From an uncultured Opitutia bacterium (GTDB taxonomy: Bacteria; Verrucomicrobiota; Verrucomicrobiia; Opitutales; Opitutaceae), in NCBI GenBank assembly GCA_903840415.1, contig CAIMFY010000116.1:1-42765 (forward strand): a stretch of DNA of 42,765 bases, written 5' to 3'. The notes under the pieces are model-generated. The model did not search any database, was not told the DNA's origin, and saw only the letters and a program-made list of their open reading frames with translations. The position numbers were made by a program, and so were the translations under genes. This document shows, piece by piece, positions 17,496-27,124 of the stretch (the first letter of the stretch is position 1; each line of letters begins with the position of its first letter).

Positions 17496-19022
17496 ATGAA
17501 AAAGCATTTCCTCCTCACAGCCCTTCTCCTTCCGCTCTTGTCCGCGCTCCCAGCCCTTGCCTCCGTCAACCCGGCCGTCGTTTCGGCCGACGCGAAGTGG
17601 CTCGTCTACGCCGATCTCAACGCCCTGCGCGCCAGCCCGATCGGCCAAGAACTCATCGCGATGGCCGAAAAAGCCCAGCTCGACACCGGCAGCGGCAAGG
17701 TCGGCATCGACTGGCAGAAACTCTCCGCCACCGTCGGTTCGGCGACAGCCTACGGAGCCAATATCTCGCCCGATCCCAAGCAAATTGACGGCACGCTCGT
17801 GGTCCAGGGCACCGCCGATCTCCGGAAGATCGCCGAGAGCATCTTGATTCAACTCAACCTCGCCCAGCCCGAGGAGGTCGCCGAGATCACTGACCTGCCG
17901 TTCCCCGCTTACGCGATCCGCGCTGTGAAGCACCAGCCTAAACCGCCGTCCGAGAAACCGAATGATGCCAAGGATGCCGACGAACTGGTGAAAGGAAAAG
18001 TGGACGGCAATAAGTCCGTGAACTCCACATCACTCGATTTGTTCATCGCGTTTCCACCGGAGGCGGTGGTGCTCGTCAGCAAGTCGCGGCCGCAAATTTT
18101 GAAAGCCCGCGAGGTGTTGCGCGGGATCGCGCCATCGCTGACGAAGACTCCGGACTCACCGCTCGCTAAATTTGTGCAAGCCTCCGACGGTGCTTATCTG
18201 ATCGCGGCGAGCATTGTGCCCACCGAAAAATTCTTCTCGGCCGATGCGACGCAAGCGCGCATTTTGAAAATGACCAGCGCTGGTTCACTCGCGTTCGGTG
18301 AACGCGGCGACACGACCTTTGCCCACAGCGAACTCGTCGCCAGCTCCGATCAGATGGCGGAGAAGCTTATGAAGATTCTCCAAGGTATGACCGCGATGAT
18401 GTCGCTCGCTGAGACCAATGACAAACAACTCGCCGAGTTTCTAAATTCTGCGGCCGTCAACCGCAACGGCGACACCGTCACGCTCGACCTCGCGTATTCG
18501 AGCACGCGCTTAGCGGCAATGATCAAGACGCTCCAGCAGCCCCAGCAATCTCGTTCGCCGGACCGCGCTGTCGCCCGCACCACGCAGATGATCAATGGCA
18601 AGTCGCTCGCAGAATGGCAGGCCGAATCCGGCCCTGCCAACGCCGACGGCACACCCGGCCCGATCGTGGTAAAAACCATCGAAAATATCGCGCTCAAAAA
18701 TGGCACGCTCCTCACACTCGCGCGGCAGAGCAACGGCGGCCGTAACATCCGCTACGATCACATCGAAATCGCGCCGGCGGATCACTCGGGGATGTCCCTC
18801 ACGTTTCGCCCTGAGTTCATGCGCGCCGCCGGCCCGCGCTGGCAGCAATTTCAGTTTCCCGGCACCGATGGAATCTATATCCTGAAAGTCGCCTATCTGA
18901 ACGATCCCGAGGGGAAGGCCACGTTTGCTGTCAGCGCCAAGGATCCGCGGGTCGAGGCACCGGCATCCGCGCCGGTCGCACCCTCAAGTGGACCACTCAT
19001 TTCAGAACCAAAGAATAAATGA
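17496..19022 (+). CDS. exported protein of unknown function, coupled to an ECF sigma factor
   Basis: This 508-residue protein has a clear signal peptide (MKKHFLLTALLLPLLSALPALA) with probable cleavage after ALA near residue 22. The mature part starts with alternating strands and helices (DAKWLVYADLNAL) and contains a Pro/Lys-rich charged linker near 150-170. A second similar half follows, and a Pro/Ala-rich tail ends in PKNK. No catalytic motif is recognised. The stop codon overlaps the start of the ECF sigma gene as ATGA, so the protein is made with the sigma/anti-sigma pair. A role as envelope sensor or as the main product of the regulon is inference only. The start is fixed by the signal peptide. 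Confidence 0.75.
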   Translation: MKKHFLLTALLLPLLSALPALASVNPAVVSADAKWLVYADLNALRASPIGQELIAMAEKAQLDTGSGKVGIDWQKLSATVGSATAYGANISPDPKQIDGTLVVQGTADLRKIAESILIQLNLAQPEEVAEITDLPFPAYAIRAVKHQPKPPSEKPNDAKDADELVKGKVDGNKSVNSTSLDLFIAFPPEAVVLVSKSRPQILKAREVLRGIAPSLTKTPDSPLAKFVQASDGAYLIAASIVPTEKFFSADATQARILKMTSAGSLAFGERGDTTFAHSELVASSDQMAEKLMKILQGMTAMMSLAETNDKQLAEFLNSAAVNRNGDTVTLDLAYSSTRLAAMIKTLQQPQQSRSPDRAVARTTQMINGKSLAEWQAESGPANADGTPGPIVVKTIENIALKNGTLLTLARQSNGGRNIRYDHIEIAPADHSGMSLTFRPEFMRAAGPRWQQFQFPGTDGIYILKVAYLNDPEGKATFAVSAKDPRVEAPASAPVAPSSGPLISEPKNK

Positions 19023-19609
19023 TGACCCTCGCCTCCGAGTCGCCACGCGCCGATGGACCCCTCGAGGGTTCGATTGGGGCGGACTGCGACGAGGCGGTGA
19101 CCCTTCAGGAGGCCGCGGAGGGTGACACGGTTGCTTTTGGCGAAATTGTTCACATCCACCATCGCCGCGTGTTTAACTTCCTCCGGCAGATGACCCGCCA
19201 CCACCAGGATGCCGAGGACCTCACGCAACAGACGTTCATCAAGGCGTTTCATTACCTCGCGCGCTTCGATCGAAAGCGGCCCCTCATAAACTGGCTCCTC
19301 ACCATTGCGCGCAACACCGCCCTCAACCACTTCCGCGACGAGAAAAAATGGGAGGAATTGCCCATCGATCCCGCCGGAACCGAGCCCACGCCGGCGCGCC
19401 AAATCGAGCAAAACGAGCAACAGGAAAATCTTTGGGCCCAGGCGCGCGCTCTGCTCTCGCCCCGTGAGTTCGAGGTGCTTTGGCTGCGTTTCTCGGAGGA
19501 ATTGTCCACGCGCGAGACCGCTCAGGTCGTCGGATTGACCGAAACGCATGTCAAGGTTATGGTGTTTCGGGCGCGCCAGACACTGCTGAAAGGAGCGAAG
19601 TTATCATGA
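19019..19609 (+). CDS. ECF-type RNA polymerase sigma factor
   Basis: This 196-residue sigma-70 family factor has only regions 2 and 4. Region 2 spans about 38-105 and includes DAEDLTQQTFIKAF (core binding) and the promoter -10 recognition part near WLLTIARNTALNHFRD. A linker with EPTPARQIEQNEQQE follows. Region 4 (about 145-193) holds LLSPREFEVLWLRF and the helix-turn-helix TRETAQVVGLTETHVKVMVFRAR. A non-conserved 35-residue N-terminal extension precedes region 2. The start codon overlaps the exported protein's stop, and its own stop overlaps the anti-sigma start, so all three should be made together. ECF factors usually control their own operon through an envelope signal. Confidence 0.92.
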   Translation: MMTLASESPRADGPLEGSIGADCDEAVTLQEAAEGDTVAFGEIVHIHHRRVFNFLRQMTRHHQDAEDLTQQTFIKAFHYLARFDRKRPLINWLLTIARNTALNHFRDEKKWEELPIDPAGTEPTPARQIEQNEQQENLWAQARALLSPREFEVLWLRFSEELSTRETAQVVGLTETHVKVMVFRARQTLLKGAKLS

Positions 19610-20172
19610 AAAATTCTGCCGACGTATCACCCCGCTTCACCTGCCGTGTCGTGCGCGGCGGTCTTTCGCTCTTCGGCGACACCTCGCGCAGCGTGCCACG
19701 CGGTGCTGGCGCCTCGCATGTCGCCGCGTGTGAGGACTGCCGGAAATTTTTCGGCTCCATTAACCAATTCGAACTTGCGCTCAAACGTGACGCGACGCAC
19801 CTGAACCACGGCCCGACCCTCGGGCTCGAGCAGCGGATTGTTCGCGCGGTGAACCTCTCAACGCCGGAACCGCAGTCGCTCGCAGCGCGTCACATCTCAT
19901 TCACTCTTGCGGGAGTGGCTGCGTGTGCCGGCCTGACTTTGCTGTTTCTTCAGCAACAATCCCCACCGCCACGTCCCGCCACGCCCTCGAATCCCATTAT
20001 CGCGGCGGACAACGTATGGACTTTGCTGAAGCCGTCGGCTGATGCGCTACTCTCGGGCGATCCCCTACAGCTTGAGGTCGACGCCGTGGTTTCTGACGCG
20101 CGATCAGCGGTCCGTTTTCTAGAGCGCAATTTCCTGCCTTCGCCGTTGGAACCGCTGGGCAGCAACGGATAA
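19606..20172 (+). CDS. zinc-type (ZAS) membrane anti-sigma factor
   Basis: This 188-residue protein begins with a cytoplasmic domain holding H38-x3-C42-x2-C45 (HVAACEDC), the signature of zinc-binding anti-sigma domains. One membrane segment follows (about 97-117, ISFTLAGVAACAGLTLLFL). A periplasmic tail of about 70 residues has a Gln/Pro-rich start and an amphipathic, acidic end. ATG 19606 overlaps the sigma stop as ATGA. The arrangement fits sequestration of the ECF factor at the membrane until a periplasmic signal acts. I call it from the motif, topology and position; overall similarity to any named anti-sigma factor is low. Confidence 0.75.
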   Translation: MKNSADVSPRFTCRVVRGGLSLFGDTSRSVPRGAGASHVAACEDCRKFFGSINQFELALKRDATHLNHGPTLGLEQRIVRAVNLSTPEPQSLAARHISFTLAGVAACAGLTLLFLQQQSPPPRPATPSNPIIAADNVWTLLKPSADALLSGDPLQLEVDAVVSDARSAVRFLERNFLPSPLEPLGSNG

Positions 20173-20248
20173 AATTCTGTTTCCAAAACCAATGCCGATC
20201 GGACATGCCGTTGGCGCGAGGTCGAATGGCCGGCAGGTGCGCAGATGC

Positions 20249-21022
20249 TTATGACTCCGGCCGCCAACGAACTGGCACGCCGCGCGTCGCGAGAAAAGAT
20301 TTCACCTGGGGAATCGTCAGTGTGCCGAAGTGAAAAAGACTCGCCGCAAGCACGGCGCTAGCGCGGCCGGCCTCGATCGCATCGGCGAAATGCACGAGCG
20401 TCCCGGCACCGCCACTCGCGATGACCGGGACTCCGACGGTGTCGCTCACGGCTCGGGTAAGTGCGCAGTCGTAGCCCGCCTGCGTGCCGTCGGCGTCCAT
20501 GCTCGTGAGCAGAATTTCTCCCGCGCCGAGCGCGACGGCGGTGCGCGCCCAGCCCACGGCGTCGAGTTCGGTCGGGTTGCGGCCGCCGTGGGTGTAAACG
20601 CGCCACGACTGACCGTCTGGTTCGCGCTTGGCGTCGATCGCAAGCACGATGCATTGCGCGCCGAAACGATCGGAAGCCCGGCGAATGAGATCGGGGTCTT
20701 TGATCGCGGCGGTGTTGAGCGAAACTTTATCGGCACCGCTTTTCAACATGGCCTCAATGTCGACCACTGTGCGCAATCCGCCGCCGACCGTGAGCGGCAT
20801 GAAGCATTGTTCAGCGGTCGCCGCCACGACATCGTGCATGATCGAGCGGCCGTCACTGGAGGCGGTGATGTCGAGAAAAACGAGTTCGTCGGCGCCCTGG
20901 GCGTCGTATGCTTTGGCGCACTCGACGGGATTGCCGGCGTCGCGCAGTTGCTGGAACTTCACTCCTTTGACGACACGGCCGGCGTTGACGTCTAGGCAGG
21001 GAATGATGCGGCGCGAGAGCAT
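20249..21022 (-). CDS. hisF: imidazole glycerol phosphate synthase subunit HisF
   Basis: HisF is the cyclase half of imidazole glycerol phosphate synthase, which with HisH converts PRFAR and ammonia to IGP and AICAR in histidine synthesis. The 257-residue length is normal. The (beta/alpha)8 barrel shows [15 protein letters not shown] with the catalytic aspartate, [19 protein letters not shown], the second catalytic aspartate in [25 protein letters not shown] and [10 protein letters not shown]. No hisH or other his gene lies beside it. The gene follows the toroid-protein gene by 58 bases on the same strand and may be cotranscribed with it. Confidence 0.97.
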   Translation of the reverse strand: MLSRRIIPCLDVNAGRVVKGVKFQQLRDAGNPVECAKAYDAQGADELVFLDITASSDGRSIMHDVVAATAEQCFMPLTVGGGLRTVVDIEAMLKSGADKVSLNTAAIKDPDLIRRASDRFGAQCIVLAIDAKREPDGQSWRVYTHGGRNPTELDAVGWARTAVALGAGEILLTSMDADGTQAGYDCALTRAVSDTVGVPVIASGGAGTLVHFADAIEAGRASAVLAASLFHFGTLTIPQVKSFLATRGVPVRWRPES

Positions 21023-21080
21023 GGCGGAGGGACGCGGCGTGGCAGCACAGGCGGGCGGCTTAACTTGCCACCCTTCTCAA

Positions 21081-22841
21081 TCAATTCTCCGTGTGCGTCA
21101 CATCCGGCTCAAAGTTCACCGCGAGCCGGTAAACATGGCCGGGTCGCATGATCAACGGATGATCACGGACGAGCGACTGCAGGTAGTGAATCTTGCCGTA
21201 GTTCGTGCGGTAAGTCGCATCGGCGCTGACGACTTCAGTTTCCTGCCAGACGCCTTGAAAATCGTCCTTCGCGACGCTGCACCGATGGCCTTGCGGTCCG
21301 AGTGCGAGCGCGCCGCTCACGTGGTATTTCGAGTGCGGCGCGGCGATGGCGAGGATGTAGCGGAACTTGTCGAGCGTGACCTGTTGCTTCACCGTGTAGG
21401 CAAATTCGCAGCTGATTTTGTTGCCCGCAAACGTCCACTGCACCTTCACACTACCGAGATTTTTCACGAACTCCTCTTTCGTCGTGATGAGTTCTGGTTG
21501 ATCGTAGCGGAAGTAGAAGCTGTTGCGCAGGCCCAGGCCGGTGACGCAGTTCTTGCCGTAGAATGAGGGCAGGGTGACGTGTTCCCCGAAAGTCAGCTCC
21601 GGAAGCATGATCGGCACGTAGATGTTGTTCGGCCAGTCAAAGATGCCGGGGCAGTGCGGAAACGCGAGCGAGTCGCTCGTGAGTTTGGAACCGGAGCTGA
21701 TGAGCGGAATCTGTAGGTGCAGACCGCTCTCGCCGTCGCGATAAAGAAAAAGACCCTGCTCTTTGCGATTCGATTTATCGAAAATGACGAAGCGACCGGA
21801 AGTTTTCGGTTGCTCGATTTTCGGGGCGCCGGACGGCATCTGGATCGTCTTGGCGAGTCGCGACCACTGGCAGAGGTAACGGGCCGCATCGAAATTCGCC
21901 ATGCGCGTCGTGTGCGAACTGTAGGCGGTGCGTTCGTCGTCGCGCAGATCGAGGAAGCCGTGCTCCTGATCAAGATAGGTCTCGTAGAAAAACATGAACA
22001 ACCGGCGGAGGATGTCGTAGTATTTGACCTTCTGCTCGTCGACGATCCAGCCATCGCGCAGGCCCTGCAAAATCAGGCTGATGCAGTGCATCTGACCGTA
22101 GGCGCCGGCGGCGCGCCCAAAGGCCCAGCCGAGACCGTCGGCGCGGACGAGGTCGGGCATCATCTTGATGTATTTCTCGGCGTAGGTGCGGAGCGTCGGT
22201 AGCTTCCGGTCGCGCACACCGCTGTTTGCATGCAGTTGCAGCGCCGAGCGGATGAACACGAAGCTCATCACGCCGTAGAGATTAAAATTGCCTCCGAAAC
22301 CATGGGTCGCGTCGTCGAAGAATCCCGCGGAGCTCGTCTGATTGATGCGTTCGCACATCCGCTCGATCAGGCGGGAGGTCTCATCCTTCTTGGACAAGCC
22401 GAAGGAGAAACGGGCGACTGCCTTGGCGATGTTGAAGCACTGCCAGTGGTTGTCGTAGTCGCTGCGATGGAGGAGTTGCTTGTCGATGCGCTGCTGCGTT
22501 TCATCGACGAGTCGTTCCCAGACGGGATTGCGTTCCTTTGACGGACCAAAGCACAAGAGACCGAGCGAGGCGTAGGCGAGGCCGTTTTCCGCGGCGGGCT
22601 CGGTGAACATCTGGGCCGTGATGCAGCGCGCCGCGTGGTCGACCAGGTCATGGCCTTTGAGCGTGCTTTCGCCGGTGGCACGATAGAATTCACCGAGCGC
22701 GAACGCTACGTGGCCGGGTTCGTCGGGACGAGACTCCTCGCCATTGGCGGGCAGCAAAGTGCCGTCTGGCTGAATCGAGTCGAGATTGTGGGCCAGCATC
22801 GAGCGGGCCATATCGAGACATTGCTCGGAAAAACTGTGCAT
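21081..22841 (-). CDS. predicted alpha/alpha-toroid (six-hairpin type) protein, glycan-active by analogy
   Basis: This 586-residue protein has no signal peptide. Residues 1-330 are helical and rich in paired helices with aromatic residues, such as [35 protein letters not shown] and [16 protein letters not shown], the style of alpha/alpha-toroid glycosidases and polysaccharide lyases such as the DUF2264 group. Residues 380-586 look beta-rich ([42 protein letters not shown]), as in the C-terminal beta-sandwich of lyases. No catalytic residue can be named with confidence. Being cytoplasmic it would act on imported oligosaccharides. It follows the second rho gene by 89 bases and precedes hisF. 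Confidence 0.65.
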   Translation of the reverse strand: MHSFSEQCLDMARSMLAHNLDSIQPDGTLLPANGEESRPDEPGHVAFALGEFYRATGESTLKGHDLVDHAARCITAQMFTEPAAENGLAYASLGLLCFGPSKERNPVWERLVDETQQRIDKQLLHRSDYDNHWQCFNIAKAVARFSFGLSKKDETSRLIERMCERINQTSSAGFFDDATHGFGGNFNLYGVMSFVFIRSALQLHANSGVRDRKLPTLRTYAEKYIKMMPDLVRADGLGWAFGRAAGAYGQMHCISLILQGLRDGWIVDEQKVKYYDILRRLFMFFYETYLDQEHGFLDLRDDERTAYSSHTTRMANFDAARYLCQWSRLAKTIQMPSGAPKIEQPKTSGRFVIFDKSNRKEQGLFLYRDGESGLHLQIPLISSGSKLTSDSLAFPHCPGIFDWPNNIYVPIMLPELTFGEHVTLPSFYGKNCVTGLGLRNSFYFRYDQPELITTKEEFVKNLGSVKVQWTFAGNKISCEFAYTVKQQVTLDKFRYILAIAAPHSKYHVSGALALGPQGHRCSVAKDDFQGVWQETEVVSADATYRTNYGKIHYLQSLVRDHPLIMRPGHVYRLAVNFEPDVTHTEN

Positions 22842-22930
22842 TCGGAGGTTAAGCTGGTGGCTAAATCGGACGTGGCGCGGGCGGGAGCGTTGAGTCTCGG
22901 GAGATTCTGGGGCGGGGCAAGAGGGAAGTT

Positions 22931-24184
22931 TTAGCGGGCGATGAGTTTCAAAAACTCAGCGTTGGTTTTTGTCTTCGAAAGCCGCGCGATCATGGTCTCG
23001 GTAGCTTCCTCGATCTTCTGTTGGACGAGCGCACGGCGGAAGAAATGGATGCCTTCAAGCGTCTTCGCGTCGATCAGCAGTTCCTCTTTGCGCGTGCCGG
23101 ACGAGGCGATGTTGATCGCGGGCCAGAGGCGCATCTCGGCCGCCTTGCGGTCGAGCACGAGTTCCATGTTACCCGTGCCTTTGAACTCCTGGAAAATCAC
23201 GTCGTCCATGCGGCTGCCGGTTTCGACGAGGACGGAGGCGATGATAGTGAGCGAACCGGCTTCTTCGGTCTTGCGTGCGGAGGCGAAGATTTGGCGCGGT
23301 TTTTCCAGTGCACGGACATCGAGACCGCCAGAACCAGTGCGGCCGGAATTGCGGGCGGTGTTGTGTGCACGAGAAAGGCGCGTGATCGAGTCGACGAACA
23401 GGACGACGTCGCGGCCAACCTCGACGAGGCGCTTTCCACGCTCGATGCAGAGGTCGGCGATGCGGATATGATTCTCGATCTGTTCGTCGTTTGACGAAGC
23501 CCAGATTTCGGCGGCGGGCACACTGCGGCGGAAGTCGGTGACTTCCTCCGGGCGCTCGTCGACGAGGAGAATCATGACGTGGCATTCGGGATTATTTTCG
23601 AGAACGCCGAGCGCCATGTCGCGGAGCAGGGTGGTTTTGCCGGTGCGCGGCGGCGCGACGATGAGTCCGCGCGTGCCCTTGCCGATCGGGCAGAAGAGAT
23701 CGACGGCGCGCGTGGTGAGGCGGCCATCCTTCAATTCCATTTTCAAAAACTGGTTGGGCGAAACGGTCGTGAGTGCCGTAAATTCATATCGTGCGCGCCG
23801 ATCCTCGAGGGCGACGCCGTCGACGGTTTCGATGAACCGCATTTTCGGATTCGGAAAACGGCCGTCGGGAGGAAACGCCGTGCCGCCGATCATCGAGCCG
23901 GTGCGCATTTTGAAGCGCCGGATGAGTTCCTTCGGCACAAACGGATCGCTTGGGCGGCGCTTGCCGCCGCGCGAGAGATCGAGGAGTTGACCGTTGCCAC
24001 CCCGTTGAAGATCGATGTCGAGGACGCCCTCAACGTGAATGGTCTCGATGGGCGGCGGCCCGGAATTTTCGGGCGCGGCGATGGGAGCCGGCACTACTGG
24101 TGCGGGAGTGTCCTTCGACGGGCTTTGGACGGGCACGACAGTGGCGGAAGTGTCCGCAGAGGCGGACGGGGTTTTCTTTTCCAT
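22931..24184 (-). CDS. rho: second Rho-type transcription termination ATPase
   Basis: This is a Rho paralogue of 417 residues. A disordered Pro/Ser/Thr-rich stretch (1-45) leads directly to the RNA-binding OB-fold (about 48-125), so the usual N-terminal helical bundle is missing. The ATPase is intact: Walker A APPRTGKT at 177-184, [14 protein letters not shown] with the catalytic glutamate, the Q-loop region GRTGSGGLDVRAL, the R-loop EFKGTGN and SGTRKEELL with the arginine finger. It differs from the first Rho throughout the OB-fold (RGGNGQLLDLSRGGKRR) and at positions such as RLSRAHN for RLARAYN. It is divergent from acs, 103 bases between starts, and upstream of the toroid protein. Whether it ends transcription generally or has a special set of targets is unknown. 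Confidence 0.93.
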   Translation of the reverse strand: MEKKTPSASADTSATVVPVQSPSKDTPAPVVPAPIAAPENSGPPPIETIHVEGVLDIDLQRGGNGQLLDLSRGGKRRPSDPFVPKELIRRFKMRTGSMIGGTAFPPDGRFPNPKMRFIETVDGVALEDRRARYEFTALTTVSPNQFLKMELKDGRLTTRAVDLFCPIGKGTRGLIVAPPRTGKTTLLRDMALGVLENNPECHVMILLVDERPEEVTDFRRSVPAAEIWASSNDEQIENHIRIADLCIERGKRLVEVGRDVVLFVDSITRLSRAHNTARNSGRTGSGGLDVRALEKPRQIFASARKTEEAGSLTIIASVLVETGSRMDDVIFQEFKGTGNMELVLDRKAAEMRLWPAINIASSGTRKEELLIDAKTLEGIHFFRRALVQQKIEEATETMIARLSKTKTNAEFLKLIAR

Positions 24185-24215
24185 AACGAATTTGATACGA
24201 AATCACGGCCCGCGC

Positions 24216-24244
24216 TTGACGCTTGAAACTTGCGGCAGGATAAG
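24216..24244 (+). promoter_or_regulatory. candidate sigma-70 promoter for acs
   Basis: TTGACG at 24216-24221 and GATAAG at 24239-24244 are separated by 17 bases. They match 5 of 6 and 4 of 6 consensus bases and would leave a leader of about 35 bases before the GTG start of acs. It lies in the 103-base gap between the divergent second rho gene and acs. The position and spacing are good, but the evidence is by eye only. Confidence 0.4.
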
Positions 24245-24287
24245 TGGCGCGGTTTCGCGCTCTTAAACCCTAAAATCCGACACGCAC

Positions 24288-26246
24288 GTGCCAGACCAGA
24301 CGATTACCTCAGTGTCCCGGGAGAACCGGAAATTCAGGCCTTCGGCCGAGTTCAAAGCCCAAGCTAATCTTGGGAGTGATACGACTTACAAAAGGCTCTA
24401 CGCCGAGTCTGTCAACTCCCCAGAAAAATTCTGGGGCCGGCAGGCTACCGAACAACTGGTCTGGCGGAAGCCATTTAAGAAGGTCCTCGACTGGCAACCG
24501 CCGCACGCCAAGTGGTTCGTGGGCGGCAAGTTGAACGTCTCCGAGAACTGCCTCGACCGTCACCTCGGCACGTATCGCGAAAACAAGGCCGCACTTATTT
24601 TCGAAGGCGAGCCGGGCGACGTCCGCACAATCACCTACAAACAGCTCCATTTCCACGTTTGCCGGCTCGCGCACATTTTCGAAAACATGGGCATCGGCGA
24701 AGGCGATCGCGTCGCGATCTACATGCCGATGATTCCGGAAGCGGTGATGGCGATGCTCGCCTGCGCTCGCGTCGGCGCCGTGCACACCGTCATCTTCGGC
24801 GGCTTCTCCAGCGAATCGATCAAAGATCGCATCAACGACTGCAAAGCCAAGCTTGTCATCACCGCTGACGGCGGCTGGCGGCGCGGCAAAGTCATCGAAC
24901 TCAAGGCCAACGTCGACAAAGCCATCGAGGGCACACCCACCGTCCACACGGTCATGGTTGTCAAACGTTGCGGCAATCCGGTCACGATGGTCGAAGGCCG
25001 TGACGTCTGGTGGAAGGAAGCATGGGAAGGCGCACCGAATACCCACAAGGCGAAGGCGTTCGATTCCGAGCACCCGCTCTTCATCCTCTACACGAGCGGC
25101 TCGACCGGCAAACCCAAGGGCGTGCTTCACACGAGCGCCGGTTACCTGCTCGGCGCGAAGCTCAGCTCGCACTACGTTTTCGATCTCAAGGAAAACGACC
25201 GCTACTTCTGCTCCGCCGACATCGGCTGGATTACTGGCCACAGCTACGTCGTCTACGGGTTGATGGCGAACGGCGCGACGATCTTCATTTACGAGGGTGC
25301 GCCGAACCAGCCCGAGCCCGATCGTTTCTGGTCGATGATCGATCGGCACGGGCTGACGATTCTCTACACGGCGCCCACGGCGATTCGCGCGTTCATGCGC
25401 TGGGGCGACAATTATGTCCTCCGCCACCGGCTCGATTCGCTCCGCCTCCTTGGCTCGGTCGGCGAGCCGATCAACCCCGAAGCGTGGATGTGGTATCACA
25501 CGATGATCGGCAAGAAACGCTGCCCGATCGTCGACACGTGGTGGCAGACCGAAACCGGCTGCATCATGATCACGCCGTTGCCCGGCATCACGCCTACGAC
25601 GCCCGGTTCGGCGACGCGGCCGTTCTTTGGCGTGAAGCCGATGGTGGTCGACGAACGCGGCGAGGAAGTTCCGCGCAACAGTGGCGGCAAACTCGTGATC
25701 ACACAGCCGTGGCCGTCGATGCTTCGCACGCTTTGGGGCGACGACGATCGTTTCAAGAAAGCCTACTTCAGCGAATTTCCCGCGCACCCGCACTACTACT
25801 TCACCGGCGATGGCGCGCGCCAGGATAAGGACGGTTATTTCTGGATCGTCGGCCGCATCGACGACGTGCTCAACGTCTCCGGCCATCGCATCGGCACCGC
25901 CGAGATCGAGAGTGCACTCGTCTCGCATCCGGCCGTCGCCGAGGCCGCCGCCGTCGGTCGACCCGACGAACTCAAGGGGCAGTCGCTTGTCGTCTTCGTC
26001 ACCGTCAAAGCAGGCATCACGCCGAGCGAGGCGCTCAAAGAGGAACTCCGGAACCATGTCGGCAGGGAAATCGGTTCGCTCGCGAAACCTGATTCGATCC
26101 GCTTCGCTGCGGGTCTGCCGAAGACGCGCTCCGGAAAAATCATGCGCCGCATCCTCAAGGAGATCGCCGCCGGTGGCGCGATCAAGGGTGACACGACGAC
26201 GCTGGAAGATTTCTCCGTCGTGGCGGCGTTGCAATCGGAAGAGTGA
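24288..26246 (+). CDS. acs: acetate-CoA ligase (acetyl-CoA synthetase)
   Basis: Acs activates acetate to acetyl-CoA through acetyl-AMP in the cytoplasm and is the main route for acetate use or scavenging. The 652-residue protein is the usual length. It shows the AMP-binding P-loop [12 protein letters not shown], the acetyl-specific pocket region around [12 protein letters not shown] and DTWWQTETG, the hinge motif [20 protein letters not shown] and the C-terminal [11 protein letters not shown], whose lysine is the site of regulatory acetylation in the family. GTG 24288 is the start that gives the normal N-terminus. It is divergent from the second rho and ends 4 bases before a perfect hairpin. 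Confidence 0.97.
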   Translation: MPDQTITSVSRENRKFRPSAEFKAQANLGSDTTYKRLYAESVNSPEKFWGRQATEQLVWRKPFKKVLDWQPPHAKWFVGGKLNVSENCLDRHLGTYRENKAALIFEGEPGDVRTITYKQLHFHVCRLAHIFENMGIGEGDRVAIYMPMIPEAVMAMLACARVGAVHTVIFGGFSSESIKDRINDCKAKLVITADGGWRRGKVIELKANVDKAIEGTPTVHTVMVVKRCGNPVTMVEGRDVWWKEAWEGAPNTHKAKAFDSEHPLFILYTSGSTGKPKGVLHTSAGYLLGAKLSSHYVFDLKENDRYFCSADIGWITGHSYVVYGLMANGATIFIYEGAPNQPEPDRFWSMIDRHGLTILYTAPTAIRAFMRWGDNYVLRHRLDSLRLLGSVGEPINPEAWMWYHTMIGKKRCPIVDTWWQTETGCIMITPLPGITPTTPGSATRPFFGVKPMVVDERGEEVPRNSGGKLVITQPWPSMLRTLWGDDDRFKKAYFSEFPAHPHYYFTGDGARQDKDGYFWIVGRIDDVLNVSGHRIGTAEIESALVSHPAVAEAAAVGRPDELKGQSLVVFVTVKAGITPSEALKEELRNHVGREIGSLAKPDSIRFAAGLPKTRSGKIMRRILKEIAAGGAIKGDTTTLEDFSVVAALQSEE

Positions 26247-26250
26247 AGTC

Positions 26251-26281
26251 ATCGGGGCGCAGTTTGGCTGCGCCCCGATTT
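26251..26281 (+). terminator. hairpin terminator after acs
   Basis: Perfect 12-base arms (26251-26262 and 26268-26279, ATCGGGGCGCAG and its complement) flank a 5-base TTTGG loop and start 4 bases after the acs stop codon. The following bases are TTGATT, so the T-tract is weak, but the very strong GC stem supports an intrinsic or mixed terminator that separates acs from the pseudopilin operon. Confidence 0.7.
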
Positions 26282-26398
26282 GATTCGGTCGGGAGGCACC
26301 GCAAGGCTGATTTCCTCCAAGTCGCGTTTGCGGAAGCGCTCACTTTCCGTTTGCTGCACAAGTAACGACCGCGCTTCTTTTGCGCCCACCCTTTCCCC

Positions 26399-27124
26399 AT
26401 GCTGTCTGTCCGCCGACCTCGCTGGCTTTCTGCGCCCACTGACCGACGCGCGACGTCGCGAATCGGGTTCACCTTGATCGAACTGCTTTTGGTCATGGCC
26501 ATCATTGTCCTGCTGGCCGGGTTTGCGGTGGTCGGGATCATCGGCGCGAAGCAACGCGCCGCGGTGGCGCGATCGAAGGCCGAACTCGCTTTGCTCGCCG
26601 CCGCGCTTGAAAACTACAAACGCCACTATGGCGACTATCCGCAGACCGGCGGTGCGGCCCAAGCTCCGCTAGCGCCGACTGCGCTCATCGGAACGACCAC
26701 GGCCCAGGCGCTGCTGTTCAACGCGCTCACCGGTGTTTACGCGCCGACAAATTTCACGACCCGCATCAATGGTCCATCGTTGATTGATGTGTCGAGATTT
26801 TCGCTCGAAGCCGCACTCACTGCTGCCACGTTTGCCGTGCCCACCGGCTCCCCGCCGGCCAAAACCGTCGTCGCCAATTCCTTCCTCGATCCGTGGGGCA
26901 ACCGCTATCTCTACTACTACAAAAATCCGCGCAACACTGCGAACTGGCTCGCGCCGGGCTACGTGCTTTATTCCGCCGGGCCTGACGGAAAATTGGGCAC
27001 AGGCGCACCGCCCGCCACCGGCACGACGGATAACGGGATCAATCCTGCAACCGGTCTATACAGTGGCACCTCTCAAACCACGGGCTTCAATGCCGACAAC
27101 CTTTACGCCGACAAACTCCCATGA
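26399..27124 (+). CDS. GspG-like major pseudopilin
   Basis: This 241-residue prepilin is the most GspG-like of the cluster. A 24-residue basic leader ends in G, followed by the processing site FTLIELLLVMAI with Glu at +5 and a hydrophobic helix. Further on it has DPWGNRYLYYY and later YVLYSAGPDGKLGTG, the DPWGN and C-terminal calcium-loop region of GspG major pseudopilins. It is longer than classical GspG (about 140), mainly through a middle insertion. A prepilin peptidase would cut after the Gly and an inner-membrane machine would assemble the mature subunit. ATG 26399 starts the operon, 118 bases after the acs hairpin; the next gene overlaps as ATGA. Confidence 0.85.
   Translation: MLSVRRPRWLSAPTDRRATSRIGFTLIELLLVMAIIVLLAGFAVVGIIGAKQRAAVARSKAELALLAAALENYKRHYGDYPQTGGAAQAPLAPTALIGTTTAQALLFNALTGVYAPTNFTTRINGPSLIDVSRFSLEAALTAATFAVPTGSPPAKTVVANSFLDPWGNRYLYYYKNPRNTANWLAPGYVLYSAGPDGKLGTGAPPATGTTDNGINPATGLYSGTSQTTGFNADNLYADKLP

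Noticed and set aside
24309-26252. a 647-codon frame antisense to acs
   Set aside because: Its length follows from the GC-rich codons of acs; composition is Arg/Asp/Val-rich without domains, and acs is complete on the other strand.
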